Shown here in pieces: positions 11,236 to 20,808 of a stretch of 64,000 nt of DNA. The stretch's first letter is position 1, and each line of letters starts with the position of its first letter. The translations under genes and the position numbers were made by a program. The stretch comes from Prochlorococcus sp. AG-409-P19 (lineage in GTDB: Bacteria; Cyanobacteriota; Cyanobacteriia; PCC-6307; Cyanobiaceae): assembly GCA_003215315.1 (NCBI GenBank), contig QCKO01000006.1:1-64000 (forward strand), written 5' to 3'. The notes under the pieces were generated by a model, which had not been told where the DNA came from, did not search any database, and saw only the letters and a program-made list of their open reading frames with translations.

Positions 11236-12309
11236 ATGGCACCCTCATCAAATTTTCATGCATTGGATCGCAGCACCTCAGATCTTCATGTAGTGGAAAC
11301 TCGTCCATTGATGTCTCCTGAGTTGCTGCATAAAGATTTGCCAATAGACCCAGAAGCATCTGAACTTGTGTCTCTTACGCGCAAAAAAATTCAAGATATT
11401 CTCAGAGGTGATGACTCAAGGATCCTTGTAATTGTTGGACCTTGTTCTGTTCATGATGTTGATGCGGCCAAAGATTACGCTAAACGCTTACAGCCGTTCA
11501 GATTGAGATATGCAGATAAATTGGAAATTGTGATGCGAGTGTATTTTGAAAAACCAAGAACAACTGTTGGTTGGAAGGGATTAATTAATGATCCACATTT
11601 AGATGGTTCTTACGATATTAATACTGGGCTAAGACGCGCGAGAGGCTTATTACTTGACTTGGCTAAGGAAGGTATGCCTGCAGCAACTGAATTGTTAGAC
11701 CCTGTAGTTCCTCAATATATTGCTGATTTGATTAGTTGGACTGCCATAGGTGCTCGAACAACAGAAAGTCAGACTCATAGAGAGATGGCTTCAGGCTTAT
11801 CAATGCCCGTGGGTTATAAAAATGGTACCGACGGTACTGCAACAATAGCTATTAATGCTATGCAAGCAGCAGCAAGACCACATCATTTTTTAGGAATTAA
11901 TCAGGATGGCCAAGCTTCAATAGTAAGTACTACTGGAAACCCAGATGGTCATTTGGTACTACGTGGTGGAAAAAATGGTACTAATTATCATTTGGCGGCG
12001 ATTGAGTCTGTTGCTTCAGAACTTACAGATTCTGGAATGGTGAATCGTGTAATGGTTGATTGTAGCCATGGAAACTCAAATAAAGATTTTCGTCGTCAAT
12101 CTGAAGTTCTTCGTGAAGTAGCTAAACAATTAAATCAAGGTTCTAAGTATCTTATGGGTGTAATGTTAGAAAGTCATATAGTCGAAGGTAATCAGAAACT
12201 ATCATCTAACTTATCTGAGCTTGTCTATGGTCAAAGCGTTACAGATGCTTGTATAAATATAGAAACTACTGAGCAACTGTTGAGTGAGTTGGCTGATGTG
12301 ATTGAATAA
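11236..12309 (+). CDS. 3-deoxy-7-phosphoheptulonate synthase (class I)
   Basis: Condenses phosphoenolpyruvate and erythrose 4-phosphate to DAHP, the entry to the shikimate pathway. The 357 residues match the class I AroF/AroG/AroH family. GPCSVHD at residues 68-74 holds the metal-binding Cys70, FEKPRTTVGWKG forms the PEP site, and DCSHGNSNKD and MLESH supply the histidine and glutamate metal ligands. The N-terminal extension present in feedback-regulated E. coli enzymes is also here, so aromatic amino-acid inhibition is likely, but the effector cannot be read from sequence. It is convergent with the phytol-kinase-like gene. Confidence 0.95.
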   Translation: MAPSSNFHALDRSTSDLHVVETRPLMSPELLHKDLPIDPEASELVSLTRKKIQDILRGDDSRILVIVGPCSVHDVDAAKDYAKRLQPFRLRYADKLEIVMRVYFEKPRTTVGWKGLINDPHLDGSYDINTGLRRARGLLLDLAKEGMPAATELLDPVVPQYIADLISWTAIGARTTESQTHREMASGLSMPVGYKNGTDGTATIAINAMQAAARPHHFLGINQDGQASIVSTTGNPDGHLVLRGGKNGTNYHLAAIESVASELTDSGMVNRVMVDCSHGNSNKDFRRQSEVLREVAKQLNQGSKYLMGVMLESHIVEGNQKLSSNLSELVYGQSVTDACINIETTEQLLSELADVIE

Positions 12310-12320
12310 TCAAGCTTGAA

Positions 12321-12980
12321 TTAATTATTAAATAGAAATACCCAGGCAACTGTACTGCCTATTGGTACTGTTAAATTATCTATTCCTAAAGGACTAATTT
12401 GTTCCAGAACAGTAGAGATTATTGCTAATAATATTATCTGTATAGGTTGTATATCTATTCCAATAATTAATGATATAACTAAACTAATCATACTTACTGC
12501 TATTGCTATTGTTAGAGTTCCTGCCAAAGATTTCTTTTGACCTAATATCAACCAATTTGGTGACTTAATACTTTGACCAACTAAACTTGCAAATCCATCT
12601 CCGAAAGCCATAGCGAGTATCCCTAAACAAACAGCTGCTGAATATTGAGGCCAGAATACAATTAGTAATAGTGTGATGCTAATGCCATATGCAATTGTCC
12701 CAAAGCTTTTTCTTTTTATATCCTCTATGCCAGGAAATAATCTGAATTTATAATTTATTGCTAAGCATAGCGTTACGATCCCTGCCGCACTAGCTGCTAA
12801 TGCTTTAGACAAATTAAAATACCATGCAAGAATTATTACTGGACCAGTTCCTATATGAATTATTTTTCTACTTAATTCTTCTTCTTTAGGTTTTAATATT
12901 TTTGTTAGAGTAGATGCTAACAATGTTAAGGATACCCATAGCAATATAATAAATATTTTTTGAAAAATATTCAAGGTCAA
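12321..12980 (-). CDS. Phytol/dolichol kinase-like membrane protein (VTE5/SEC59 family)
   Basis: A 219-residue membrane protein with about six hydrophobic segments and the family motif AFGDGFASLVGQ, seen in CTP-dependent polyprenol kinases and the cyanobacterial/plant phytol kinase VTE5. VTE5 recycles phytol from chlorophyll breakdown into phytyl phosphate for tocopherol or chlorophyll. The proposed TTG start (12980) overlaps the sigma factor stop by four bases (TTGA), and no ATG lies nearby. Substrate assignment is by family resemblance. Confidence 0.75.
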   Translation of the reverse strand: MTLNIFQKIFIILLWVSLTLLASTLTKILKPKEEELSRKIIHIGTGPVIILAWYFNLSKALAASAAGIVTLCLAINYKFRLFPGIEDIKRKSFGTIAYGISITLLLIVFWPQYSAAVCLGILAMAFGDGFASLVGQSIKSPNWLILGQKKSLAGTLTIAIAVSMISLVISLIIGIDIQPIQIILLAIISTVLEQISPLGIDNLTVPIGSTVAWVFLFNN

Positions 12981-13996
12981 GCTGCTTGCTGATGTGTTGT
13001 CATTACTCTAAGTTTTAAAATGGCTTTAGCTTCTAGTTGTCTAACTCTTTCCCTTGAGACATTTATTTGCCTCCCAATTTCAGCAAGTGTTAGAGGCTCT
13101 TCTCCATCTAATCCAAACCTTAATCGCATAATTTTTTGTTCCCGTTCATTTAATTGAGATAACCAACCTCCAAGATGTTCTTTTTGGATACTTCGATCCA
13201 TTCCCTCCATTGGCTCATTGTAATTAGGATCGGGTATTAATTCTCCAAGAGTACTTCTATCTTCTTCTCCTCTAGCATGTGCATCTAAGGAAGCGCATGG
13301 AGCGCTTTGAGCTATTAGATCCTCTAAGTCTTGTGGCTCTACTCCCATTGCATTTGCTAATTCCAATCTATTGGGTTGCCTGCCAAATCGATGAGAAAGT
13401 TCACGAGTAATGCGTCGCATTTTTGAGAGTTTCTCACTGATGTGTATAGGAAGTCGAATTGTGCGCGCACTATTATCAATTGCTCGCGTCATGCCTTGCC
13501 TAATCCACCAATATGCGTATGTGGAAAATTTATACCCCATAGCTGGATCAAATTTATCAACAGCTCTCTCTAAACCAATTGCTCCTTCTTGCACTAGATC
13601 TAGTAATTCTAGTCCTTGATTTTGATATTTTTTTGCCACACTTACGACAAGCCTTAAATTGGCAGCCATCATTCGATCTCGGGCTCTCTTGCCCATTTTT
13701 ATTTGATGTCTCTGCCTGGGTGAATGTTCTTCTTGTGGAATATTTAGCAATTCCTTCATTTGCTGAACATGATGTGCCAGTTCTATTTCTTCAGCAGGTG
13801 TCAGCAAAGGTACCCTTCCAATACTAGAAAGATAAAAACCAATCGCATCAGTGCCTACACGAGAGCTCTGTTTACGTGCAGGCTTAGTGTTCTTTCGCAC
13901 ATTGGATGTGCGTGTACCTTGATCATTGTTATCCAAGCTGGCAACATCTAATGAGGCATTAGATGCAGCTTTGCCAGATTCCAGAGGGATCCCCAT
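12977..13996 (-). CDS. Group 2 sigma-70 factor (SigA/RpoD-like)
   Basis: A 339-residue RNA polymerase sigma factor. It has region 1.2 (about residues 48-85, starting DAIGFYLSSIG), a full region 2 (NLRLVVSVAKKYQNQGLELL to the YAYWWIRQ core that melts the -10 element), region 3, and region 4 with the -35-binding helix-turn-helix NVSRERVRQLEAKA. The long acidic region 1.1 of primary SigA is missing, so it fits the non-essential group 2 factors that cyanobacteria use for light, stress and nutrient responses. The ATG at 13996 is set by a perfect AGGAGG at 14005-14010, eight bases upstream, so a GTG one codon earlier is not needed. Confidence 0.93.
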   Translation of the reverse strand: MGIPLESGKAASNASLDVASLDNNDQGTRTSNVRKNTKPARKQSSRVGTDAIGFYLSSIGRVPLLTPAEEIELAHHVQQMKELLNIPQEEHSPRQRHQIKMGKRARDRMMAANLRLVVSVAKKYQNQGLELLDLVQEGAIGLERAVDKFDPAMGYKFSTYAYWWIRQGMTRAIDNSARTIRLPIHISEKLSKMRRITRELSHRFGRQPNRLELANAMGVEPQDLEDLIAQSAPCASLDAHARGEEDRSTLGELIPDPNYNEPMEGMDRSIQKEHLGGWLSQLNEREQKIMRLRFGLDGEEPLTLAEIGRQINVSRERVRQLEAKAILKLRVMTTHQQAA

Positions 13997-14133
13997 CACC
14001 CTGGCCTCCTAAATTAAATTTATGAACAAGTTAGCACTGATAATCGAATGTTGACTAAATAAAACTAATTTTTTCTATATTCAATTATTTTTAGGTATTT
14101 AGCGCAATAGTTCTGAAGTCTCAGATTCTAAAA

Positions 14134-16257
14134 TTAATTATTATATTTCTCATAAAATTGTATTAATTCATTTTGGATACTTGTTAATCCCTCTTTTTCC
14201 TCTTTTATATATGTACCATCTTCTTGCATGTACCAAGAATCACTACTCCCGTTCAAGTAATGCTGCAATAAACCTTCTATTTCATTTTTTAACTCTATAT
14301 TTTCAATTGGAGTGACAGCTTCAATTCTTCGATCCAGATTACGCCTCATCCAATCTGCACTGCCAATAAATATTTCCGGCTTTCCGTTATTGGCGAACCA
14401 AAAGATTCTTGAGTGCTCAAGGAATTGTCCAATAACGCTTACTACTTTGATGTTTTCACTCAATCCTTTTTTCATTGGGTATAAACAACACATCCCTCTC
14501 ACTATTAATTCAATTTTCACACCAGCATTGGATGCTTCATAAAGTAAATTGATAATTTTTTGGTCAACAAGAGAATTCATCTTTGCCTGTATCTTTGCAG
14601 GAATTCCTTTTTTTGCATTTCCAATTTCGCGATTAATTAGGCTTTCTAAACCTTTTCTTAGTGTCATAGGAGCAACTAATAATTTCCGATACCCTTGCTG
14701 TTTAGAAAATCCAGATAAGAAATTAAATAGTTCTATTAGATCTTGACCTAATTCAGGTTGACAAGATAGTAATCCAAGGTCTGTATATAATTTTGATGTT
14801 TTAGCATTATAATTACCAGTACCAATATGAAAATATGTTCTCATTCTATTCTTTTCTTTTCTAACAATTAAAGTAACTTTTGTATGGGTTTTTAACCCTA
14901 TTACACCATAGACTACATGAACACCTGATTCTTCTAGTTGTTTGGCCCATTGAATATTGTTATCTTCATCAAATCGTGCTTTAAGCTCTACTAAAGCCAT
15001 TACTTGCTTGCCATTCTCAGCTGCTTTAATTAAAGCTGTAATGATTGATGAATCTTTTGATATTCGATATAATGTCATCTTTATTGCCATGACACTTTTA
15101 TCTTCCGAGGCCTGATTTATTAGCTCTTCAATTGATGTAGAAAATAGATTGTATGGATGATGTACAAGGATATCTTTTCGACGTATGATAGAGAAAATAT
15201 TTTGGAATATTTTTTTATTTGCTTCAGATATATCATTAGCTTTTAATTGGCTATTTTTTAAGCTTGGATGAGTTGTTCCATTATGTTGAATAAATTTTAG
15301 GTCTGGTGCATCTATTTTAGTTAATTCTATTAATTGATCTAATGCTAAAAAACCCTTAATTTCATAAAGATAATCTTCTTCAATATTCATGCCTTCTTTG
15401 AGCAAATTAAGAATGCTGTTAGGAGTATTTTCAGACACTTCTAGCCTTACAACTTCTCCTCCTTTTCGTCGTTTTCTTAACCCTTCTTCTAATGCACTCA
15501 TTAAATCATCAGCTTCAAGATCACGAAGCTCTAGATCTGCATCTCTTGTTACTCTAAAAAATGAATATTTCCTAATAATCATTCCAGGAAATAACATTTC
15601 TAAATTATAGGCAACTACTTGTTCAATAGGTATTGCAATATGATCAGTAGAAATTTCTTTTATATTGGATTGATTTGGGATAGTTATAAACCTATCAATT
15701 ATCTCTGTAGGTAATTTAATACGTGCAAATTGTTCTTGCTCTGTTTCAGGGTCAATAATTATAGCTGCTAAATTTAGGCTTAGATTGCTAATAAATGGAA
15801 ATGGATGAGCAGGGTCTACTGCTAAAGGGGTTAAAATTGGAAAAATAGCTGTTTCGAAATAGTTATTAACCCATATTTTTTGTCTATCGGTTAATTCGAT
15901 ATAGTCTAAAATATATATATTTTCTTTTTTAAACTCTTCTTTTAGATATTTATGAACAGTTTGTTGTTGTTTTTTGATAAGCGGAGTTAAATGTTTCCTG
16001 ATTGAGATGAGTTGTTCTTTCGCAGTTTTACCATCATCACTTTTTTTGGTAATCCCGCCATCTACTTGAGATTTAAGTGAAGCTACTCTAACCATAAAAA
16101 ATTCATCTAGATTATTGCTGAAAATTGAGCTAAATTTTATTTTTTCTAATAATGGAGTTTTAGGGTCTATTGATAGATCTAACACTCTTTGATTGAACTG
16201 TATCCAACTTAGCTCTCTATTGATGTACTTGTTCTCTTTAATAATTTTCTGTGCCAT
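14134..16257 (-). CDS. ppk1: Polyphosphate kinase 1
   Basis: Polymerises the gamma-phosphate of ATP into polyphosphate, the cell's phosphate and energy reserve. Its 707 residues match PPK1. The N-terminus NRELSWIQFNQRVL is typical, the phosphorylated histidine lies in LKTHTKVTL, the second conserved histidine is in FLEHSRIFWF, and HIGTGNYN is intact. An ATP-binding head domain and two phospholipase-D-like catalytic domains are expected. It has its own ATG, with 134 bases of AT-rich spacer between it and the sigma gene; both lie on the minus strand. A useful gene in phosphate-poor water. Confidence 0.96.
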   Translation of the reverse strand: MAQKIIKENKYINRELSWIQFNQRVLDLSIDPKTPLLEKIKFSSIFSNNLDEFFMVRVASLKSQVDGGITKKSDDGKTAKEQLISIRKHLTPLIKKQQQTVHKYLKEEFKKENIYILDYIELTDRQKIWVNNYFETAIFPILTPLAVDPAHPFPFISNLSLNLAAIIIDPETEQEQFARIKLPTEIIDRFITIPNQSNIKEISTDHIAIPIEQVVAYNLEMLFPGMIIRKYSFFRVTRDADLELRDLEADDLMSALEEGLRKRRKGGEVVRLEVSENTPNSILNLLKEGMNIEEDYLYEIKGFLALDQLIELTKIDAPDLKFIQHNGTTHPSLKNSQLKANDISEANKKIFQNIFSIIRRKDILVHHPYNLFSTSIEELINQASEDKSVMAIKMTLYRISKDSSIITALIKAAENGKQVMALVELKARFDEDNNIQWAKQLEESGVHVVYGVIGLKTHTKVTLIVRKEKNRMRTYFHIGTGNYNAKTSKLYTDLGLLSCQPELGQDLIELFNFLSGFSKQQGYRKLLVAPMTLRKGLESLINREIGNAKKGIPAKIQAKMNSLVDQKIINLLYEASNAGVKIELIVRGMCCLYPMKKGLSENIKVVSVIGQFLEHSRIFWFANNGKPEIFIGSADWMRRNLDRRIEAVTPIENIELKNEIEGLLQHYLNGSSDSWYMQEDGTYIKEEKEGLTSIQNELIQFYEKYNN

Positions 16258-16317
16258 TTAAATTCTCAAATCACTTAGACATTATTTCTATTATTATTTT
16301 AACTCTAGAGACGACTT

Positions 16318-17598
16318 TTATACTGCTTTGCTGTAATTTTGTTCTTGAATTTCTCCTCTTGAGATTAAGCAGATGACTATGAGAAGTAAAATACTGGTTC
16401 CAAAGAATGGACTTTTTTGACCTAAAAAGTCATAAGACAGGCCTGCAGCATAAGCACCAATGAAAGTACCAAGGCTTTGCAATCCTTGTAAACTTCCTAA
16501 AACAGCACCTTGACCAGAGGAACTTAATCGTCGTGATATTAATCCGCGCAAGCATGGAGTAACTAGTCCTGTGCCTGTTGCAAGAATGCCAACAGCTGAA
16601 AAGACTAAGGCTACGGAATTATCTATGTTTGCAATTGTTAAAAGAAGACAACCACTAATAACGAATCCAATACCTGAAAGAGTTAACTTTAATTCTCCAA
16701 ATTTATTAACCAATGGACCAATCAACCCACCTTGGACAATTGTTGCAATAATTCCTACAATTATAAATGCTTGACTTGCTAAACCTGGAGTCCAAAGAAA
16801 ATTTTCTTTTAAATATAAAACTAGAATTGCAGTAAACCCGTTGAACGCCATAAAGAACATAAAAAAAGCAGTACATAATCTTCTTGAAGCAGGATTTGTG
16901 AAAACAATTTTTAATTGACTGATAGGGTTTAGCTTTCTCTTTTTTGGCAATGCAGTTCGATTTTTTTTAGATAATGTTTCTGGTAATAGGACTGTAACCA
17001 TTATTAGATTAGCTATAGCAAATAAGCTTGCTGCCCAGACTGGTATTGAGACATTATATGTCGCTAAAAATCCGCCTAATCCCGGTCCAAGTATAAAACC
17101 TAGTCCAAATGCCACTCCAATTAGACCAAAAGTTTTAGATCTGTTTTCGGGAGTTGATATATCAGCAAGTATTGCAGTTGCAGTTGCAGCTGTTCCCCCA
17201 CTAATGCCATCAATAATTCTTGCTATAAATAATAAGATGAGAGGTAAACCTCCTGCCCAAGTAGGGAGGATTGCTTTCCAGTTTATAGTGACTGTCAGTG
17301 CAAATAAACATATTCCTATTACTGAACCAGTCACGCAAATAGCCATAATAGGTTTACGTCCAAAACGGTCACTTAATGCTCCGATTAAAGGTGCTACCGC
17401 AAATTGAGAAATTGCATAGGTCCCACTGAGTAAGGTGAGTGTCCTCGCATTTGTTGTAAAAGGCTCGATAAGAAAAGGCAATAAAGGAAATACAATTGTT
17501 TCTCCTAGACGGTCATCAAGAAGTGTTATAAAAGCAATTAAACCAGTTGGGATTTTTAGCCTTCTCACGATTGCCACGATGAAAATACAGTTACTCAT
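16318..17598 (-). CDS. Major facilitator superfamily transporter (TetA-like, drug:H+ antiporter type)
   Basis: A 426-residue protein with twelve predicted membrane helices. The MFS loop 2-3 motif is visible as GALSDRFGRKPIM near residues 70-85, and the family C signature (GxxLGPxxGG) appears as LGFILGPGLGGFLA, typical of the 12-helix antiporter group that includes TetA. The substrate is unknown. The frame is open from a TTG at 17610; I chose the ATG at 17598, and a GTG at 17568 just before RRLKIP is also possible. It is divergent from the GNAT gene. Confidence 0.85.
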   Translation of the reverse strand: MSNCIFIVAIVRRLKIPTGLIAFITLLDDRLGETIVFPLLPFLIEPFTTNARTLTLLSGTYAISQFAVAPLIGALSDRFGRKPIMAICVTGSVIGICLFALTVTINWKAILPTWAGGLPLILLFIARIIDGISGGTAATATAILADISTPENRSKTFGLIGVAFGLGFILGPGLGGFLATYNVSIPVWAASLFAIANLIMVTVLLPETLSKKNRTALPKKRKLNPISQLKIVFTNPASRRLCTAFFMFFMAFNGFTAILVLYLKENFLWTPGLASQAFIIVGIIATIVQGGLIGPLVNKFGELKLTLSGIGFVISGCLLLTIANIDNSVALVFSAVGILATGTGLVTPCLRGLISRRLSSSGQGAVLGSLQGLQSLGTFIGAYAAGLSYDFLGQKSPFFGTSILLLIVICLISRGEIQEQNYSKAV

Positions 17599-17635
17599 CC
17601 ATATTGGCAACTTTAATGATTAAGTAGGTTTTCGT

Positions 17636-18118
17636 ATGACATCAAAAAAATTTTTGAGGCGATTTCACATGTCTGACTCGATAGTCGCTAAAGAAATATA
17701 TCAAGAAGCAATCCGGTCTCAATGTCACTCTTTTTATACAGATGAGCAAATCGAAGCATGGTCTGCGATTGCTATTCTTCCTGGAATTTTAGATCGTTTT
17801 TTTTCTGATGGGATTGGTTGGGTCAGTTGCGTAGAAGATCAAGTGGTTGCATTTGCTATTCGCTATCCATTGAATCATTTGGCTTTGCTTTATTGTACTA
17901 GTCATTTTTCAAGGCGGGGTCATGGACAGGCTTTAGTGGAGCGTATTGAATTAGATGCAAAATTAGATCAGCAAGAAACAATCTTTACAGAGGCTAGCTT
18001 GTTAAGTTGTTCCTTATTATTACGTTGTGGCTGGCAAATAGTTTCTCCTCAGTCAATTAAAATTGGGGGTGTCTTATTTAATAGATTTTTGATGGCTAAA
18101 TCTTTAGGTGATCAATAA
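17636..18118 (+). CDS. GNAT-family N-acetyltransferase
   Basis: A 160-residue protein with the GNAT fold. The acetyl-CoA pyrophosphate-binding motif A is visible as SRRGHGQALVERIE near residues 92-105, preceded by a beta strand (LALLYCT) and followed by a C-terminal strand that resembles motif B. The substrate cannot be inferred. The ATG at 17636 may be too far upstream; MSDSIVAKE, eleven codons in, is an alternative. It is convergent with the TrpD2 gene, with a gap of four bases. Confidence 0.82.
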   Translation: MTSKKFLRRFHMSDSIVAKEIYQEAIRSQCHSFYTDEQIEAWSAIAILPGILDRFFSDGIGWVSCVEDQVVAFAIRYPLNHLALLYCTSHFSRRGHGQALVERIELDAKLDQQETIFTEASLLSCSLLLRCGWQIVSPQSIKIGGVLFNRFLMAKSLGDQ

Positions 18119-18122
18119 TTAT

Positions 18123-19193
18123 TTAAATATTTTTATAGTTTATATTCTTTCTCCATATAATTAGTTTGTCGAGTGTGGCTTGAGCTAAACCTGAGGTCAG
18201 GCATCTTTCTGCTTGTTTTAAACCTTCTGAAATATTATCAACTTGCTTCGAGAAAAATAAGTATATTCCGGCATTCCAAATAACAGATTTTTGTAATGGA
18301 CCGGTATTTTTTAGAGCTTCAAAAGCGTCTTCTTGCCATTTTTGTATGCCTTCCCAGTTCATATCTTTTCCCTGGCAATTATGTGTCTGGGGCTTCATAA
18401 TAATTCTAATTAGCTCATTATTCTTATAATGTCCAGTTATACAGGAACGACTGATTGGTATATCAATACTTCCTTCAAGTCCTTTGATAGTAATTATTTC
18501 TTCCTCTCCATGTAAGTTTAATACTTTACAGTGTCTTTCTTCAGTTGGAGAGTGAACAAAACCACTTATATTTATATGCTTTCCTTCGTGTGCAGTCCAA
18601 AGTAGTTCCAGGCTGGCTATTGGCGGTCGTTTTCCTATTTCCTCTCTAAAGTTATTTAAATTTTCTGCTAATGGGAAGTGATCGGGTTGAAAGATCAATG
18701 CAAAATTATTCTGTAAAAACCCCTCTTGTATTTGTTCCATACTTAAATTTTTCAGATTGAGCCCTAACGCTGTAAATAATTCGCAACTAGTTACTCCATA
18801 TTTGACGGGCATTCTGTGACCACCTTTTAGTATCACTGGTTGTTTCATCGCAAGCAGTATTAAAGTGGTTAGTGGATAAATTGGTGCTGTTCTATTTCGT
18901 CCATCAAATGGCATTCCAAAACAAATGGGATTGGTTTGTGTTGGATTTGATTTAAGTGAAGGTCCCAATAAATTGTATGTATCAAGCATCCCAGCTAATT
19001 CCGGCACAGTAGGGCGTTTGATGCGATGTGCAATTAAAAAGCCTCCTGTCTGAGCAGGAGTTGGAATATTGTGAAGTAGAAGATGTAATGCATCTGCAGA
19101 TTCTTTACGGGTTAACGAACGGCCAGTTTCCTTACCACTGCCTATCTTGCATAAGTACTTTTTAAAGCGGTCCTGCTTAGATTGTTTTTGCAT
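18123..19193 (-). CDS. TrpD2 (YbiB-like) phosphoribosyltransferase-fold protein
   Basis: A 356-residue homologue of anthranilate phosphoribosyltransferase. The N-terminal helical bundle fits (LTRKESADALHLLL; TPAQTGGFLIAHRIK), but the catalytic motifs do not. The diphosphate loop GTGGD of true TrpD is replaced by DGRNRT, and the ribose-phosphate motif reads GGHRMPVKYGVTSCE. That pattern fits TrpD2/YbiB, which in E. coli binds nucleic acid and has no known enzyme activity. So a tryptophan-pathway role should not be assumed. Its ATG (19193) shares the tetramer CATG with the start codon of cobA on the other strand. Confidence 0.82.
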   Translation of the reverse strand: MQKQSKQDRFKKYLCKIGSGKETGRSLTRKESADALHLLLHNIPTPAQTGGFLIAHRIKRPTVPELAGMLDTYNLLGPSLKSNPTQTNPICFGMPFDGRNRTAPIYPLTTLILLAMKQPVILKGGHRMPVKYGVTSCELFTALGLNLKNLSMEQIQEGFLQNNFALIFQPDHFPLAENLNNFREEIGKRPPIASLELLWTAHEGKHINISGFVHSPTEERHCKVLNLHGEEEIITIKGLEGSIDIPISRSCITGHYKNNELIRIIMKPQTHNCQGKDMNWEGIQKWQEDAFEALKNTGPLQKSVIWNAGIYLFFSKQVDNISEGLKQAERCLTSGLAQATLDKLIIWRKNINYKNI

Positions 19194-19980
19194 GATCGAT
19201 ACCTTGCCTGGAACCGTATACTTAGTTGGTGCAGGTCCCGGTGACCCTGACCTTCTTACTGTTAGAGCACATGCTCTTCTACGTCAATGTGATGCTATCG
19301 TTTATGACTCTTTAGTTCCCAATGAAATTCTTCAATTAGTCAGTAGTACTTGTGAGTGTGTTTTTGTAGGTAAACGCCGTGGTGCTCATTCTGTTTCCCA
19401 ATTTACGACGAACGATATTTTACTCGAACTTGTTAAGAGACATTCCTGTGTTGTTCGTTTAAAAGGTGGGGATCCTTTTGTTTTTGGACGAGGAGGTGAA
19501 GAGGCGGAATATCTTCATAATCATGGAGTTTCTGTCAAAGTTGTTCCTGGTGTAACTTCAGGCATTGCAGCTTCTGCTTATATGGGGATTCCTTTGACTC
19601 ATCGAGATGGATGTAGTTCCGTAACTTTTGTTGCTGGTCATGAAGGAATAAATAAAAAGGAACCTTCGGTAAATTGGAAAAGTCTTGCGTTATCGAGTCA
19701 AAATATTGTTATTTATATGGGTGTTTATAACCTGCAATTTATTATTGATCAATTAATTGATGGTGGGATGTCTCCAGAAACTCCCTCGGCTGTGATTCAG
19801 CAAGCGACTGTTAAAGGTCAGCGTTATCTGATTACAACCTTAATGCAGTTAGCAGAGAAGGTAGAAAAAGAACAATTTGTATCGCCTGCGATAGTCATAA
19901 TAGGATCAGTAGTTAATTTTCAAGTTGAGGCTTGTGCTCCTTTACCTTCAGAAGTAACTATGCCTAACTCATTTTCATAA
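19192..19980 (+). CDS. cobA: Uroporphyrinogen-III C-methyltransferase
   Basis: Adds two SAM-derived methyl groups to uroporphyrinogen III, giving precorrin-2 for siroheme and cobalamin. The 262 residues match stand-alone SUMT. VGAGPGDPDLLT lies near residue 12, RLKGGDPFVFGRGG is the SAM loop, and PGVTSGIAASAYMGIPLTHR follows. The frame opens further upstream (ATG 19147), inside the divergent TrpD2 gene, but homologues start close to the glycine-rich motif, so ATG 19192 is preferred. That start overlaps TrpD2's start codon. The 3' end overlaps the pabC-type gene by six bases (convergent). Confidence 0.94.
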   Translation: MIDTLPGTVYLVGAGPGDPDLLTVRAHALLRQCDAIVYDSLVPNEILQLVSSTCECVFVGKRRGAHSVSQFTTNDILLELVKRHSCVVRLKGGDPFVFGRGGEEAEYLHNHGVSVKVVPGVTSGIAASAYMGIPLTHRDGCSSVTFVAGHEGINKKEPSVNWKSLALSSQNIVIYMGVYNLQFIIDQLIDGGMSPETPSAVIQQATVKGQRYLITTLMQLAEKVEKEQFVSPAIVIIGSVVNFQVEACAPLPSEVTMPNSFS

Positions 19981-20808
19981 AAGAGATTCCCATAGTTTTT
20001 TGGGATCAGTTTCTAATTTAAGTTCTACTTCACCCATGATATTGATTGGATGACAACTGAGACTATTAATGAGTAGCCATTCATCATCTTTTTTAGGGCT
20101 TGCATCTAATATAGCTTCTTTGAAAAGTTTAATCTTTAAGCCTTGTTCCCTCATGATTCCTGGTAGACAACCACTTGTGAGTCCGGGTGTGAGCCATTGA
20201 TTATTTCTTTTAACTAATAAATTTGCAGTTGTTCCGCAACAAATTTTTTGATTAGTGTTGAGGAGTAAGGCTTCATCATACCCTGCCATTTTTGCTTCTT
20301 TTTTGGCTTGAATTGCCTGGTTATAAGAAAAAGTTTTGCATTGGCTTAATCCGCTATGTTCATTTCTTTGTTCACTTTGACTAATAATTGTTGATAGAGG
20401 ATAGAATGAAGGCTCTCTATGGTTGATTTCTAGCCAAAAGCGATGTTTACCATAAGTTTGAGTTTCGTGTTCTATATCTATACCACGTAAAGTTGCATCT
20501 CCTCTACTCCAATTGATGCGAGCACATCCATTTTGATTTTCCATATTCGACAACTTGATACCATCACAAATTAGATCATATATCCATTCATATTCTGGTG
20601 GTTTTCCAATTCCTAAATACAAAGCACTTTTCAAAAGTCGATTGAAATGATTTTGCAATAATTTTGGCTTTCCATTTAAAATTAAAATCGTTTCGAACAG
20701 GCCATCAGCAAATGTAAGACCTCTATCTGAGATGGGTATAGTTAGTGTATTTATGTCTCCCCATTTATTATTAATCCAAGCAAATCTACGTGAATTTCTC
20801 TGGTTCAT
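19975..20808 (-). CDS. pabC: Class IV aminotransferase-fold enzyme, probable 4-amino-4-deoxychorismate lyase
   Basis: PLP enzyme of fold type IV; with PabB it would release pyruvate to give p-aminobenzoate for folate. Family features are the N-terminal ISDRGLTFADGLFET segment, the YDEALLLNTN strand and the GTTANLLV motif. The catalytic lysine is likely in the QAIQAKKEAK segment. The ATG at 20808 is fixed by a four-base overlap with the pabB stop (ATGA); an ATG further upstream would overlap pabB by 37 bases. The 277 residues fit the family. D-amino-acid or branched-chain aminotransferase activity cannot be ruled out, but the pabB neighbour favours PabC. Confidence 0.82.
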   Translation of the reverse strand: MNQRNSRRFAWINNKWGDINTLTIPISDRGLTFADGLFETILILNGKPKLLQNHFNRLLKSALYLGIGKPPEYEWIYDLICDGIKLSNMENQNGCARINWSRGDATLRGIDIEHETQTYGKHRFWLEINHREPSFYPLSTIISQSEQRNEHSGLSQCKTFSYNQAIQAKKEAKMAGYDEALLLNTNQKICCGTTANLLVKRNNQWLTPGLTSGCLPGIMREQGLKIKLFKEAILDASPKKDDEWLLINSLSCHPINIMGEVELKLETDPKKLWESLL

